A DNA stretch of 22,426 nt from Oehlia diaphana (GCA_003833135.1 QZLH01000313.1:56581-79006); one strand, 5' to 3'; counted from the stretch's first letter, positions 1 to 10,166 are shown. Program-made: numbers and translations. The notes: generated by a model from the sequence alone, not told the origin.

Positions 1-597
1 ATTTTTTAATATAAAAAAATATTATTATATTGTAATGGATAAAATGGATAAAATAATTAGAGCAATATTATTTTTATTTAATAAATTTTAGTAAAACTTT
101 ATTATTTAATTGAAGGTTAACTATATTTAATTATTTTTTAATTTTTTAATTTTTTTTTTTCTATTTATCTTTGATGATGATCAAAGAAAAAAGATGATCA
201 ACAAAATTTTTTTTTACAAAAGCTTATTATTTGATGATTAAACTTAACAAGTAATAAGAGTGTCACAGAAGTGCCCAATTTATGATTTTATTCTAATGAT
301 GTCAAAAGAAGCAATATTTGCATATAGCAAATATTTTTTAAAATATTAGCATTAAAAAATGTATTACTATTTGAAATTGCTATTGAATATGTATATGCAT
401 ATGCAATATGCATATTTTTATATGTATATAAATTTGAACTCAAAAATTCGCGTTGCACATTTCCAAATTTCTGAAAAAATACTTGAAGATCACACAACAA
501 ATTCCAAATTAAGCGAAAAAGTACATTTATTTGGAAAGTGATCATCAATAACTATCACATTAAAAGTATACTATCGCGAAACATACTAAGTTTTAAA
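1..597. other. AT-rich stretch without a supported gene
   Basis: I see no supported coding region here. Open frames of 60-86 codons overlap on both strands at about 288-548. They are low-complexity and show no family motif, so I do not call them. Small palindromic patches are visible, for example TTTGATGATGATCAAA near 170 and ATGCATATGCAATATGCATA near 395-415, as expected in such biased DNA. Similarity to the region downstream of kinase copy D begins at about 598, so the duplicated segment probably starts there. Confidence 0.5.
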
Positions 598-1920
598 TGT
601 AAATAATTATTTATAAATATATATTAGATACAGTATGTAAATGTTTTCACAAATCCAATTTTTTAATTGTCATTCATCTAATAACTCTTCGCCATTAAAA
701 TATAAGCTTTTTTCATTAGCATTTTTGGCTAGGTAAGCTAAAGTCAAACTGAAGAGACTATTAGTTAACCTAAAAATAATTGTTTCAGCATAGTAAGCTT
801 CTGCAACATTAATCGATTCTACAATTATTTTGACATTATCCTTAGATAATTGATTAGATCTTGATCAGCAACTTCAAACTGGTGTTTTTTAAGCGGAGCT
901 GTAGTAAATGTATGAAGCTCTTCAAATAAGTTTAGAGTGGTAAATCATTTTTCTGGATCAGTATCTAAACATTTTGCATCAATTCATGATAACATTTTGG
1001 AATTCCAATTACATTATTATTTAGACATACACCATTAATTATATTAAGAATCAACTCATCTTCATTATCAATTTCATAATCGAAATATGGTTTGTTACTG
1101 CTGCATTTATTTGAGAGTCTTGAATAAGCTTGCTAAGATCCAATACAAAATTTTTTTCGTTATTTAATTTTTGCGTTGTTGCGCTATCTAAATTTTTGGA
1201 TAATCCAAATTCGATATTTTAACATTATCATCATAGTTAATAAGGATATTATTTGTATATTAAAATATATATATAAAATATATATTACATTAATTCAAAT
1301 ATCTTTTAAACATCCCTTTCTTCGTATATTTAAGAATTATTACTAAATCATGGCGTATGATCACTATGATGTTCTTTTCATTATGAAGATAACGAAGTCC
1401 TTCTGAGATTTGAATTGCGAAACGTTTTCTTTTTTTTCACTTAAATTCACTTTCTTTAGATTGTTCTGTGATAAATTCACATAAATTTGTTTTTAAATTT
1501 ATTTTGCATATTCCAATATGAGATAATGCCCTTCATGTTCATCTTTATATTTTTACAGTACATATTTTTAATTTGCAAATATTTAAATTAAAAGTTACAA
1601 ATTTATAATGGCTATCTCGGCTTATTTTATGGAATTAAATCATTCTTTCGTATTTTATTTGACTATGAAGTTTTAACCAGTAAAAATTATAAATTTAAGT
1701 AATATAAAGTAAATTTGGATATTATTTAATTTTAAATACCCCTTTAATAAATCGGTCTTCAATATCTATAGTTATTTCTTAATTGCTATGGAATTACATT
1801 TTGCTTATAAATTTTACTAAAACTGCCAAATCCTATTTTTTCTCTCTCTTCGTTTAGTTCTTTATAAAGTATTTCTTTAATTCCACATCTCTAATAGCAG
1901 TTTTATATCTTCATTAATAG
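598..1920 (-). pseudogene. Copy A: decayed tandem kinase-pseudokinase gene
   Basis: Reading leftward on the minus strand, the remains follow the order of an intact copy. Exon 1 lies at about 1737-1920, exon 2 at about 1615-1685, exon 3 at about 1352-1560 and part of exon 4 at about 1137-1260. Then come a scrap of the linker (about 1090-1135), the pseudokinase C-lobe (about 870-1088) and the C-terminal tail (about 660-870). Most of the first kinase C-lobe, the zinc-ribbon linker and the pseudokinase N-lobe are deleted, and small indels and stops are scattered throughout. No reading frame survives. The tail matches copy D (15132 onward), including the region encoding NGEGLLDE. The exon 1-3 part, its introns and the upstream flank (1921-2010) match copy C better. 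The copy is therefore probably a recombinant or has a mixed ancestry. Confidence 0.8.
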
Positions 1921-2050
1921 TAAAGTTTCTAGATAAGCTTAATTTTTACAATATATATGCCAATTATTTCCTTATGGATATGATGCTTCATTATCATGAC
2001 TTAGAACTAAACTGTTGCCTAATCAATTAGATGAGTTGATCCTATTTAAA
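1921..2050. other. 5' flank of copy A, homologous to the copy C upstream region
   Basis: The sequence running from AAAGTTTCTAGATAAGCTTA through GATATGATGCTTCATTATCA parallels 12779-12870, just upstream of copy C. It also parallels parts of 6425-6490 and 13860-13990. It is presumably a duplicated promoter region. No core promoter element can be singled out in such AT-rich DNA. Confidence 0.45.
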
Positions 2051-2084
2051 AATAATAATCTGTGATTTGTGATTTATTGTTTGA

Positions 2085-2945
2085 GCAATCATCTTACTAA
2101 TTTAGATTTAGTTAAGGTGACTTGACTGCTTTTGGAATAAATTAGAAAGGCTATATCTAAGCAAAAATATAAACCTAAAAGATTTAACTTGTCACATCAC
2201 TGAACTGATTTGTTCATTTAATCAAACAAATAAAATTTTTCCAACCAACAGCAAAATTGAAAGTATAATTATTTGTAATGGTAACTTTAAACTGGAGAAG
2301 ACTTGACCCAACAAATTAAGAATTTTGATAATAGCCGATAACAATTTTTCTTACCAAGACTTGGAATTTTAGAGATTTACTATATTTGGGCATGAGCAAT
2401 AAACGAGATATTTATAATCGTTTTTAAGAAAGTTGCCAAAAGTTAGTAAGTTAGTAAAATTAGATATCCATGAAACAGACATTGATAGTAATCTAGAATA
2501 TTTAGCAAGCAATTAAGAATCTATTATTATTATTTGTTCTGAACTATCAATTGTTTTTGAGCCTAAGACCTTATTGCAAACAAAGTTTTTCAATGAAAAT
2601 TACTGAACCTGATTTTACTGATTATTATGATTTCAGGAATAGAGAAAGGAATTAAAAAAAAAATCAAAGAGGAAATTGCGAGTAAAAAGAAGCCAAAGAG
2701 CAGATTTCACAATTGCAAAAAGAGCTAGTAGAAGAAAAATAGAAGACTTGAATTAGAATGACAACTAAATAATTTGCAAAACAGTGATCAAACCAACTAA
2801 ATAATTTGTAAATTAGTGAACAGCAAATTACCCAAGTTGTTCTCAACCTTGGAACAAGTAACCATGCCCTACTCCGGTCAAAAAAATTAAATTTGAAATT
2901 TTATTTGCCAAAAAATACTAGTTTATCAACAAGACAATAATTTAT
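2085..2945 (+). pseudogene. Decayed leucine-rich-repeat / coiled-coil gene, copy 1
   Basis: Plus-strand reading in shifting frames gives leucine-rich-repeat wording. NHLTNLDLVKVT lies near 2088-2125 and NLKDLTCHITELICSFNQ near 2170-2225. Next come a segment reading LRILIIADNNFSYQDLEF at about 2320-2370 and TDIDSNLEYL at about 2479-2508. The C-terminal part reads AKEQISQLQKELVEEK at about 2691-2738, a coiled-coil pattern. Stops and frameshifts break every frame, so it is a relic. LRR proteins with a Glu/Lys/Gln-rich coiled-coil end are common in Rhizophagus (recognition, not a search). A second copy lies at about 9030-9730. The gene ran towards kinase copy B (convergent, tail to tail). Confidence 0.65.
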
Positions 2946-3126
2946 GAAATAATGGCTCGAGAGATAAATAATAAGATTATATCTTAAATTTATTTTAAAT
3001 TTTGATAAAAATTACACGTAAAGATTACATATATAAATATAATTGATATTTAAAACTGTTAATTGTAAGGTTTAAGTGAGTAGTTACTAATACATCTGGA
3101 AGAAAAAATTGTTGATTACTAAAATA
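2946..3126. other. Spacer between LRR relic 1 and kinase copy B
   Basis: This is AT-rich spacer forming the 3' flank of copy B. It resembles about 9740-9830 near copy C (both carry TAAAGATTACA), which supports duplication of the whole LRR-kinase unit. No gene is seen. Confidence 0.5.
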
Positions 3127-5528
3127 TTAAGATGGTGTATTTATTTGTAGTGCTGGACTTATTTGTAGTGGTGGACTTATTTGTAGTGGTGGATTTATTT
3201 GTAGTCCTCTACTATCAGCATCTTCAAACTGACGCTTTCTAAGTGGAGATGCTGTAAATATATGAAGTTCTTCAAGTAAATCCAAAGTGTCGGGTCGTTT
3301 TTCTGGTTCATCATCTAAACATTTTTGCATCAGTTCATGATAGCATTGCGGAGTGTAGCCCCCTGATATTAATTCCCGCATTATAACACCGAGACTATAA
3401 ATATCTGATTTGATAGAAATTATTTCTCCTCTCAAAATCTCAGGAGCAGTAGCAGCAGCATAAACAGTAAGTTTAGTAAGTACATCATAAAATTCTCGTT
3501 TCGCTTTATAGTCACTATAGATACATAAATCCAAATCAGAAATATATATTTCTGGCTTATGATTCAAACCATCTTCTTGAAGTAATATACTTCTTGAGTT
3601 CAAATTACCATGTACATAGTTTGTCTTATGAATGTTATGAAGAAGTTCGACAATTTTTTTTAATATTGACAATCTTTCAAACCAACTCAATGGAAATTTA
3701 TTTTTAATATATTGTTGTAAAGTTCCACCGTTTGCGTATTTCAATACTATATAATAAGATTTAGTTGTTGGATCTTGAGTAAATCCATAACAACATATGA
3801 TAATATTTTTTAATTCTAAATATAATTTTAGTATATTAATAGTTAGATATTTAAGTCTTCGTAAAATTATTTTAACTGGTCCTGTTCTCGCCCATTGTTG
3901 AGATCTGTTGTTCCATAATTCTCTACTTCCATCTAACCAAATTGCAGTATAAAATTCATAATATAAACTTTGCATATTTTCTATATTATTAAATCGATTA
4001 AAATTAATCCATTCAAAATACGTATCATTTTTTATCGCACTAAGTTGGGAATATTGAATAAGTTCATCGAGACTTTCGTTTTCACTCGTCCAATTAGGAA
4101 AATTTTCTTGGAATTTTTGAGCTTCACAATTATAACACCAATTTAGATCTGTGAATTTTGAATCACATCTTTTGCAGATTACGTTATTTGTTGATAAGAT
4201 TAGATCATCAGGTATGGTTAGAGAAGATATATTATTAGAATACTCTAAAAAATTAATTTAAATGACTTTAATAAAAAAACACTATTACTACTTTTAATAA
4301 AATAAAGTTACAATAATACCAGAAGTGGAATTCCTTGATGTATCAAGATATTGGAATAGATTAATCACGATCGTTGAAACTTTATCATCATCTTCAAAAA
4401 CTGGGTTAAGTGACATGGAACTCAATCGTGAAAGAACTTCTTCGATTAAAGGTCTAGAATTTGGTTCTGTTTCCCAACAACTTGTATAAATATGCTTGTA
4501 TTCTATTGGAGTCCCTTTGACAGATTTTTCCTTTAAACCTTGACAAATCTTAAGAGATAAGCACGCTAAATCTTCTCCATTAAAAGGTGTTTGACAACTT
4601 GAAATTTCCCATAATACCATTCCCAAACTATAAATATCAGATTTTTTATCCAATACATATTTTTTTCCATGATTTAATTTTGCGGATCAATAAATGGTAT
4701 CATTCCAAAGAATTTATTATTAGATGACATTGTGCTGTTTAAATTCTTAGACAATCCAAAATCTGATATTTTAATATTTCCATCGTTCATAAGTATATTT
4801 TTGGTATGCTAATTATAAGTGTTACAGAAATTAAATAAAGAACATCGGATATTATTTAATGATTAATTACCAAACAAAAAAAAAAAATATTACCAGATCA
4901 CGGTGTGCAACATTTAATATTTCATGAAGGTGTCGAAGCCCTTCCACAATTTGAATCGCAAGTCGCACTCTTTCCTCCCATCCAAAGCAATTATCACAAC
5001 TCTTTTTCTTGATCAAAAATTCACGTAAATTTCCTTGGTTTGCATAATCCAGTACGAGATAATACAATCTTTCATCAATATCTTTATAAAATATTTCATA
5101 ACATATTAACATATTAAAAAATTAAATTTATATAATTATAAGTTTAATTAAATAATAACTGACCTCGGCTTATTCCATAAAATTGAATTATTCTTTCATG
5201 TTCAATACGACTATGAATTTTTAACTATAATTGCATTTTAATAATAATGAAAATAATAAATGTAACATTATAAACTGAAATGGATTTTAAACTTAAATAC
5301 CTCATTAATAAAATTTTTAATACAAATTTCATCGTCTTCAATACTTATTGTTATTTCTTTAATTGCTACAGTTCCTATGGAATCGCATTCTGTTTTATAA
5401 ATAAGACCAAATCCACCACGTCCTATTCGGGTTGGTTTTCCGCTAAATTTTTTATAGGGTATTTCATTGATTTTAAACTTTTTAATAGCGGTCTGATACC
5501 AGTCTTCGCTTGAATTGCTTGAATTCAT
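3127..5528 (-). pseudogene. Copy B: tandem kinase-pseudokinase gene, frameshifted
   Basis: Five exons on the minus strand: 5301-5528, 5164-5224, 4894-5081, 4320-4808 and 3127-4244. All four introns are GT...AG, at the same places and phases as in copy D. Kinase 1 shows IGRGGFG, VAIKE, HRDL, then HTKNIL and SDFGLS after intron 3. One base is missing near 4677-4682 relative to copy D, giving an in-frame TAA at 4674-4676 just after the DFG region. The correct reading resumes in another frame at KKSDIYSLGMVLWE. Exon 5 is open for 372 codons including the stop. It carries the linker (VICKRC ... WCYNC) and a pseudokinase: the Gly-loop is lost (NMQSLYYEFY), HRD is HGN, DFG is DLD. Its tail is four units of LQI(N/S)(P/T)(P/A)-like hexapeptides. 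A sequencing error at the short A/T run cannot be excluded; without it the protein would be about 694 residues. Confidence 0.8.
3141..3212 (-). repeat. 18-bp tandem repeat encoding the copy B C-terminus
   Basis: There are four consecutive 18-bp units at 3141-3158, 3159-3176, 3177-3194 and 3195-3212. On the plus strand the consensus begins TTATTTGTAGTGGTGGA. The first three units differ at few positions and the fourth is diverged. On the coding strand the units encode hexapeptides such as LQINPP, LQISPP, LQISPA and LQINTP. The repeat length is a multiple of three, so changes in copy number keep the frame. Confidence 0.9.
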
Positions 5529-5605
5529 ATTCTAGAGAACGAAAATGCTTTTTTTGTTGGCATATTGCCTGTTTTATTTATGTGCAGATTCTGATCATAA
5601 AAATT

Positions 5606-5875
5606 ACACCCACGTGACCGGTGACATTTAAGGGGATGTGTTTTGGGAGGCAAAAGTCCCTCAAAATTAATTCTTAGTTTAACGTCCTCCCTCTATTCTT
5701 GAAAATTTTAATCACATATGTTCCGCATATATATATATATTATGTTCTCTCTTTGAGTGTACCGAATATTTCCGATTTTACCAAAAACTTCCGAAAAATT
5801 AAATATAGTCATGTTCAACAGTGAAAACGCAGTGGGTGTGATTCCGGTGATGAACATTTTTAGGTCACGTGGGGT
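5606..5875. mobile_element. Inverted-repeat element (MITE-like) upstream of copy B
   Basis: The segment is bounded by ACACCCACGTGACC at about 5606-5619 and, inverted, by GGTCACGTGGGGT at about 5863-5875. The shared core CCCACGTGACC contains the CACGTG palindrome. The interior has no coding frame. It shares TGAAAACG-(CA)-GTGGGTGTGA (near 5820-5840) with the element at 21951-22125. It lies about 80 bp from the start codon of copy B. No clean target-site duplication is visible, although AAAATT occurs near both edges. Short length, terminal inverted repeats and lack of coding capacity suggest a non-autonomous DNA transposon. Confidence 0.55.
5729..5745. repeat. (AT)n microsatellite
   Basis: A short uninterrupted AT dinucleotide run lies inside the inverted-repeat element at 5606-5875. 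Confidence 0.7.
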
Positions 5876-6094
5876 AGAAAATTTGAGATCTGTCCTCTAT
5901 TTGTAATATGTATATTAAAAACCAGCATATCTAATGTTTATTATAGATCAAACAATGTGATTAATCAAATAAAATGCAGTACTCAGTAGTAAAATTTGAA
6001 ATTACTTTATCATAAAGTGGTTTAGTACTTTAGTTGTATACTATATTAACTTATGAATAGTTTATGAATCAACCAATGATTTTATTATCCGTTA

Positions 6095-6425
6095 TTGTAT
6101 CTACCGTATATCGCGGGCCACGATAGCATTCCGAAATTTCAATTATACAATTTGTCGTACTCCGTTAATTATATCACGAAATCAACTTATCCTCCTCATC
6201 ATTTTCATGATCAGAATATGGTTCATCTCCTGATGCCAATTCCCACATCGAACTTCAACATCTATAGTTATTTTCTTAATTGCTACGGTTCCTATTTTGT
6301 CTTATAAATTTTATCAAACGCGCCAAATCCTGTTTTTTTTTCTCCTCAATCAGTTCTTTATAAAGTATTTCTTTAATTCTATATCAATTTGATACCAGTT
6401 TCATTAATTATAATTGAACAATAAA
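6095..6425 (-). pseudogene. Relic P1 body: kinase remnant with large internal deletion
   Basis: On the minus strand this keeps only two ends of the gene. One is the pseudokinase C-lobe region around the KCYREL-like and NG.R-like segments (about 6105-6245). The other is exon 1 with the kinase Gly-loop and VAIKE region (about 6250-6410). They are joined directly at a junction after the sequence CCAATTCCCACATCG (about 6235-6252). The same junction occurs at about 13785-13805. Everything between is lost, including exons 2-4, the linker and the pseudokinase N-lobe. No protein is expected. A 70-codon plus-strand frame here is a shadow. Confidence 0.65.
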
Positions 6426-7164
6426 TTAAAGTTTCTTTTCTTTACAGATTTGATGCTTCATTTATCATTGAATTACTTCATTATCGTGAAACATTACAAA
6501 TTTTTTTCTTATTTAATATTCTTTTGAATGAGTTTACTTACACTATGGCGTTATTGTATTAATATTCCTACCATTTTTACATTTATAGAATTTTAACTTT
6601 TTAAAATGGATGAAGATTCAATTAATTAAAATTTTTAAAGCAATTTTTCTATTGGATATTATCAGTTGTCACACCGACCGACTGATAAGATTTTTTTGAA
6701 AGTAACTCACACAACCTACGTTACAAAAAATACAAATTAATTGTGAAAGATAAATAATCTCATGTTAATATCGTCTGAATGGTCAGTTTCTTAAAGAATT
6801 TTAGTTATTCAAAATTTCTTTTTTTCAAGATCTCGTACGCCAGAAAATTATTTGAATATACATATATAAAATTATTGAGAAATTTGTTTTTATGATGTTA
6901 CTGTTACTAGTTTGCTAAATTTTACTTCGTGTTATTGTAGAATTTCAAATATATTTTAATAAAAATATTAAATATATTCTTTTAAGAAAAATTAACAAAT
7001 GCGATCTCTTTATTGGGTATCTCTTTCTGAAGTAATTATATAATTTCAATTATTTATACTTGAATAAAAATTATAAAGAATATAGGAATTTTACCTGGAA
7101 AAAACTTTCCATAATTTTTTTACTTTGCGTTATTTAATATCATATTTAGCATATTTAGTCATTT
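6426..7164. other. Duplicated intergenic/promoter-like spacer in block P1
   Basis: This aligns by eye with the region upstream of copy C (12780-13310) and with 13860-14590. Shared landmarks are GATGCTTCATTTATCATTGA, ACTATGGCGTT, CACACCGA-CTGATAAGAT and CTTCGTGTTATTGTAGAATT. It was presumably the 5' flank of the P1 relic gene. An 8-bp palindromic pair, TTATCAGT (6659-6666) and ACTGATAA (6681-6688), is present here. No gene is seen. Confidence 0.55.
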
Positions 7165-7380
7165 ATTTTGTTCAATAAATCTCGTGGCGTTTTTGGTTCA
7201 GATTGAACCGAGAGATTTGTTAGTAAATCTATAAATTGTTAAACTTCTACAACACTAATTGCTTCGGATAGGTCTAGTCTCAAGAGGTTGAGCGAGTCAT
7301 AATGTAGTAACTTTGGTTAGGTAATTTTTGACAGAATTTAGAATCAATTCTCAAGTTGTATTTAAAAAAATTAATAACGA
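7165..7380 (-). pseudogene. Kinase C-terminal tail relic in block P1
   Basis: Fragments match the D-type C-terminal tail. CTCGTGGCGTTTTTGGTTCA aligns with the copy D stretch around 15175-15195. AGTCTCAAGAGGTTGA (about 7277-7292) aligns with TTCCAAGAGGTTGA near 15327-15340. The pieces are separated by deletions. Similarity with the block P2 tail continues to about 7380. It is non-coding now, the end of a lost neighbouring kinase copy. Confidence 0.55.
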
Positions 7381-7950
7381 TAATAAAGAGATGATTGTTT
7401 GGAATGTTCCTGAAATCGATTTATGGAAGTTTAAAATTTAAAAATACATCAATTTTAATAGGAAACCTTAATATATAAAAGTCAATATTTAGTATATCTC
7501 AATACAAAAAATTGAGTAATCCTACGGAGACTATACATATATTTGATTTATTATTTTATTTTATTTTTATTTTTAAAATGTAGACAGAGACGGGGATTAA
7601 ACAAGTTTATGGAATGAGCCTTTAACGAAGGACTACTAAAACCAATCGTACTCGTGTAATCCAACCACCTACGAGAAGAAGCCGCCTTGTCTATTATTGA
7701 AAAAAACAATACTAGGTATGGCCAGCACTGTCTAAAATCGAACGTAAGAAAAAAAGAAGAAAAAAAATTATATACATGAAAAGAATTGTCTATACTAAAA
7801 TCTATATAAGAATTATAATGAAGAAAAGAGGCCCATCCACCAGAATGTAAATAGTTCGAGGATATTTGATTTATTAGTCCATTGATATATATGTATGGAG
7901 CATTCAATACAAAAGCACGTGTATTCAAAAATTATTAACTAGGATTTGTT
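7381..7950. other. Unassigned region; one weak minus-strand open frame
   Basis: The minus strand has a 125-codon open frame at 7551-7928, ending in a Lys/Asn-rich low-complexity stretch, with no domain I recognise. Plus-strand frames are interrupted. Base composition at 7600-7720 is less AT-rich than the surroundings, which hints at former coding or mobile-element sequence. I do not call a gene. Confidence 0.3.
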
Positions 7951-7967
7951 TTATTCCTAGAAACCCT

Positions 7968-8604
7968 AATAATACTAATACACCTCTCAAATATGCTTAT
8001 ACTTATTTTTTGAACGAAGATGATTTACAAACACGATGTGTACTGATTTTAGATATAAGGGTAAATTGTCATTCTGGAATGAACTGGCGCGGCTGATTGT
8101 GACCAACTACAATTTGAAAATAAACAGAAGGAGGCATTAAAAGATTTAAGAAAATTCTGAAGAAAAATGATAATACCAAACAACATCAATTATTATCTTA
8201 TGCAAATGGCGTAGAAAACGGTAATCAATCCAACAATCAACGAAATTTACAATAAGCAATATAAACATAATCATAATAATCCTAATACATCTATGCATGA
8301 AAAAGATATGTGCAACGAATTATTATGTTTGAAAGATCCGATTAACGCTCTCAATAATAAAATAACGTCAAAAAACAAATAAAAATATTAATACGAAACA
8401 ATCGACGTCTGGTGATGTGACTAATAAGGCAGTAGTTATTAATGATAACGCTAAGAGACTTCATATGGAAACGAGCTCTTCAGATAATGATTTTAGTATT
8501 GAAGAATTCTCGAACAAACAAGTTCAACAAACACTACTATCCTTCAAGATGCCGCATCTAAACTCACTTATACTTTAGATGATGATGTTGAATTAGAAGT
8601 TTAA
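7968..8604 (+). pseudogene. Decayed coding remnant, unidentified family
   Basis: Plus-strand reading in changing frames yields protein-like segments. KYAYTYFLNEDDLQTRC lies near 7995-8045, DQLQFENKQKEALKDLRK near 8100-8155 and NTKQHQLLSYANGVENGNQS near 8170-8235. MHEKDMCNELLCLKDPINAL is at 8294-8353 and KRLHMETSSSDNDFSIEEFS at about 8453-8512. The last segment reads LQDAASKLTYTLDDDVELEV, ending at a TAA at 8602-8604. Composition is charged and Asn/Ser-rich. Several stops and frameshifts separate the segments. I do not recognise the family; a transposon-encoded protein or a lineage-specific hypothetical protein are both possible. Confidence 0.45.
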
Positions 8605-8817
8605 TTCATCATCATTAATATCTCTTTTAAACATATTTTATGATGAACAATCAAAAACAAAAATTAAAAATATAAAAATAAAAAATCCAAAAATAATTTC
8701 TCTCCTGCCTCTGATTCGTTTAAAAAATTTAAAAGGAGGCAAATAATAGCATATTTTTTTTAATATAGGTATAATTAATGTAAAAGAAAAACAACATTAA
8801 AATATTTTATTAAATAA
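8605..8817. other. AT-rich spacer
   Basis: Low-complexity A/T-rich sequence; nothing recognisable is seen. Confidence 0.5.
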
Positions 8818-9021
8818 TATACAAATAGATACAAAAATGGAAGAGTTTATCCAACAATATTTGAATATTATAGACGTTTTGGTTTTGAGTTAGAATATTT
8901 AGATGACTTTATTGACGCTATGAAAAGGGCAGAAGTAGATTATATCAACAAAATCGACAATCAAAAATTGTATAACAACACGAACAAAATAAATGTACAT
9001 CTTTTTTTACGAATGATATAA
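8818..9021 (+). pseudogene. Short plus-strand open frame, probable gene fragment
   Basis: An uninterrupted 67-codon frame follows a TAA and ends at TAA 9019-9021, with no ATG near its beginning. The peptide (YKNGRVYPTIFEYYRRFGFE at the start, then LEYLDDFIDAMKRAEVDYIN) is rich in aromatic and charged residues. It looks protein-like rather than random AT translation. It may be an internal exon or the tail of a broken gene. It lies between the unidentified remnant and LRR relic 2 on the same strand. Family unknown. Confidence 0.4.
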
Positions 9022-9029
9022 ATTAATCA

Positions 9030-9730
9030 CATGCAACAGCAAAATTGTTGTAAACTCAATTAAACTGACCTCAACAAATTAAGAATTTTGTTAATATCCG
9101 ATAACAATTTTTCTTGTCAATAGAACCATTTACTAATCTAATCTAAGATATTTATATTTGGGCACAAGCATAAGGATAATATTCAACGAGGTATTATCGT
9201 TTTCAAGGAAGTTTGAACCCTTTAAGAAAGTTGGACAAGTTATATCTATGAAAAGACATTGATAGTGGTCTAGAATATTTATCAAGCAATTTAAAATCTA
9301 TTATTATTAATCGTTTTGAACCGTACCGAAAGAAGCAATAGTCAATCAATTGTTTTCGAGTTTAAGACCTTATCACAAACAAAGTGTTTCAATGATAGTT
9401 ACTGAACCTGATTTTACTATTTTATGATATGCAAGAGTGGAGAAAGGCTAATGAGAAATTAATAAAAAAAAATCTAAGAGAAAACTACGAGTGAAAAGAA
9501 GCCAAAGAGCAGATTTCACAATTGCAAAAAGAGCTAGCAGAAGAAAAAAAAATAGAAAACTTGAATTAGAACGGTAACTAAATAATTTGTAAATTAGTGA
9601 ACAGCCAATTACCCAAGTGGTTCAATATACTTCCCAACCTTGGAATAAATAAACATGTCAAACTCCGTTCGAAAAAACTAAATTCGAAATTTGTCAAAAA
9701 ATATAATTTGTTAACAAGGCAACAATTTAT
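9030..9730 (+). pseudogene. Decayed LRR / coiled-coil gene, copy 2 (5'-truncated)
   Basis: This is homologous to about 2240-2945. Readable pieces are LRILLISDNNFSC (about 9085-9120), KDIDSGLEYLSSNLKSIII (about 9260-9315) and the coiled coil AKEQISQLQKELAEEK (about 9501-9548). The LRRs present in copy 1 before about 2240 are absent, so this copy is shortened at its 5' end. Stops and frameshifts are present throughout. It converges on kinase copy C as copy 1 does on copy B. Copy 2 reads slightly better, for example with no stop inside SSNLKSIII. Confidence 0.65.
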
Positions 9731-10166
9731 TTAAATAAATAATAATATATATATTAAATTTATTTTTATACTTTAAATTATAATACATGTAAAGATTACA
9801 AATAAGAATGAATATTAATTCGATAATTCCTTTTACAATACCGTCTATATACTGTATCAGCTGAGTTAAGTAAAGTGTGATTTAGCAAACCAACGAACTA
9901 CAAAACTCTATATTTTTTGTGGAGTTACCTCGAATTTTTGCCCACCCAATTAAAACAGCTTAAAATAAATTGTTGGTTATCATAACTGGTCACATGACCT
10001 ATGCGTTGTCCTTCGCTATCATACGCTCCGTAATTAAAGAACGATGATTTATTAATTATTCGCTAGGACTGAATTTGGTTACACTACATAATTATGATTA
10101 AGTAAACTCTTTACAAATTGACAAATAATCGAAATACTAATAATTATATAGTATCTACTAATAAAA
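9731..10166. other. 3' flank of copy C with a private insertion of about 300 bp
   Basis: The first 100 bp resemble the spacer beside copy B. About 9840-10150 has no counterpart there. It contains GGTCACATGACC (9988-9999), near-identical to the GGTCACGTGACC-type core of the inverted-repeat elements, but no paired terminus was found. No gene is seen. Confidence 0.4.

Noticed and set aside
288..548. Overlapping open frames on both strands (86 and 60 codons)
   Set aside because: Low-complexity, hydrophobic or Tyr/Asn-rich, no motif, and both strands open at once, as expected by chance in AT-rich DNA.
2664..2846. 60-codon minus-strand frame
   Set aside because: Antisense shadow of the coiled-coil part of the plus-strand LRR relic.
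5280..5513. 77-codon plus-strand frame
   Set aside because: Antisense of copy B exon 1 and intron 1, which carries clear kinase motifs on the minus strand.
6095..6307. 70-codon plus-strand frame
   Set aside because: Runs antisense through kinase relic P1; no independent support.
7551..7928. 125-codon minus-strand frame as a gene
   Set aside because: No recognisable domain, low-complexity Lys/Asn end, no splice or homology support; left as unassigned.
7968..7975. AAACCCTAA as telomere-like sequence
   Set aside because: A single CCCTAA unit only; no tandem repeat.
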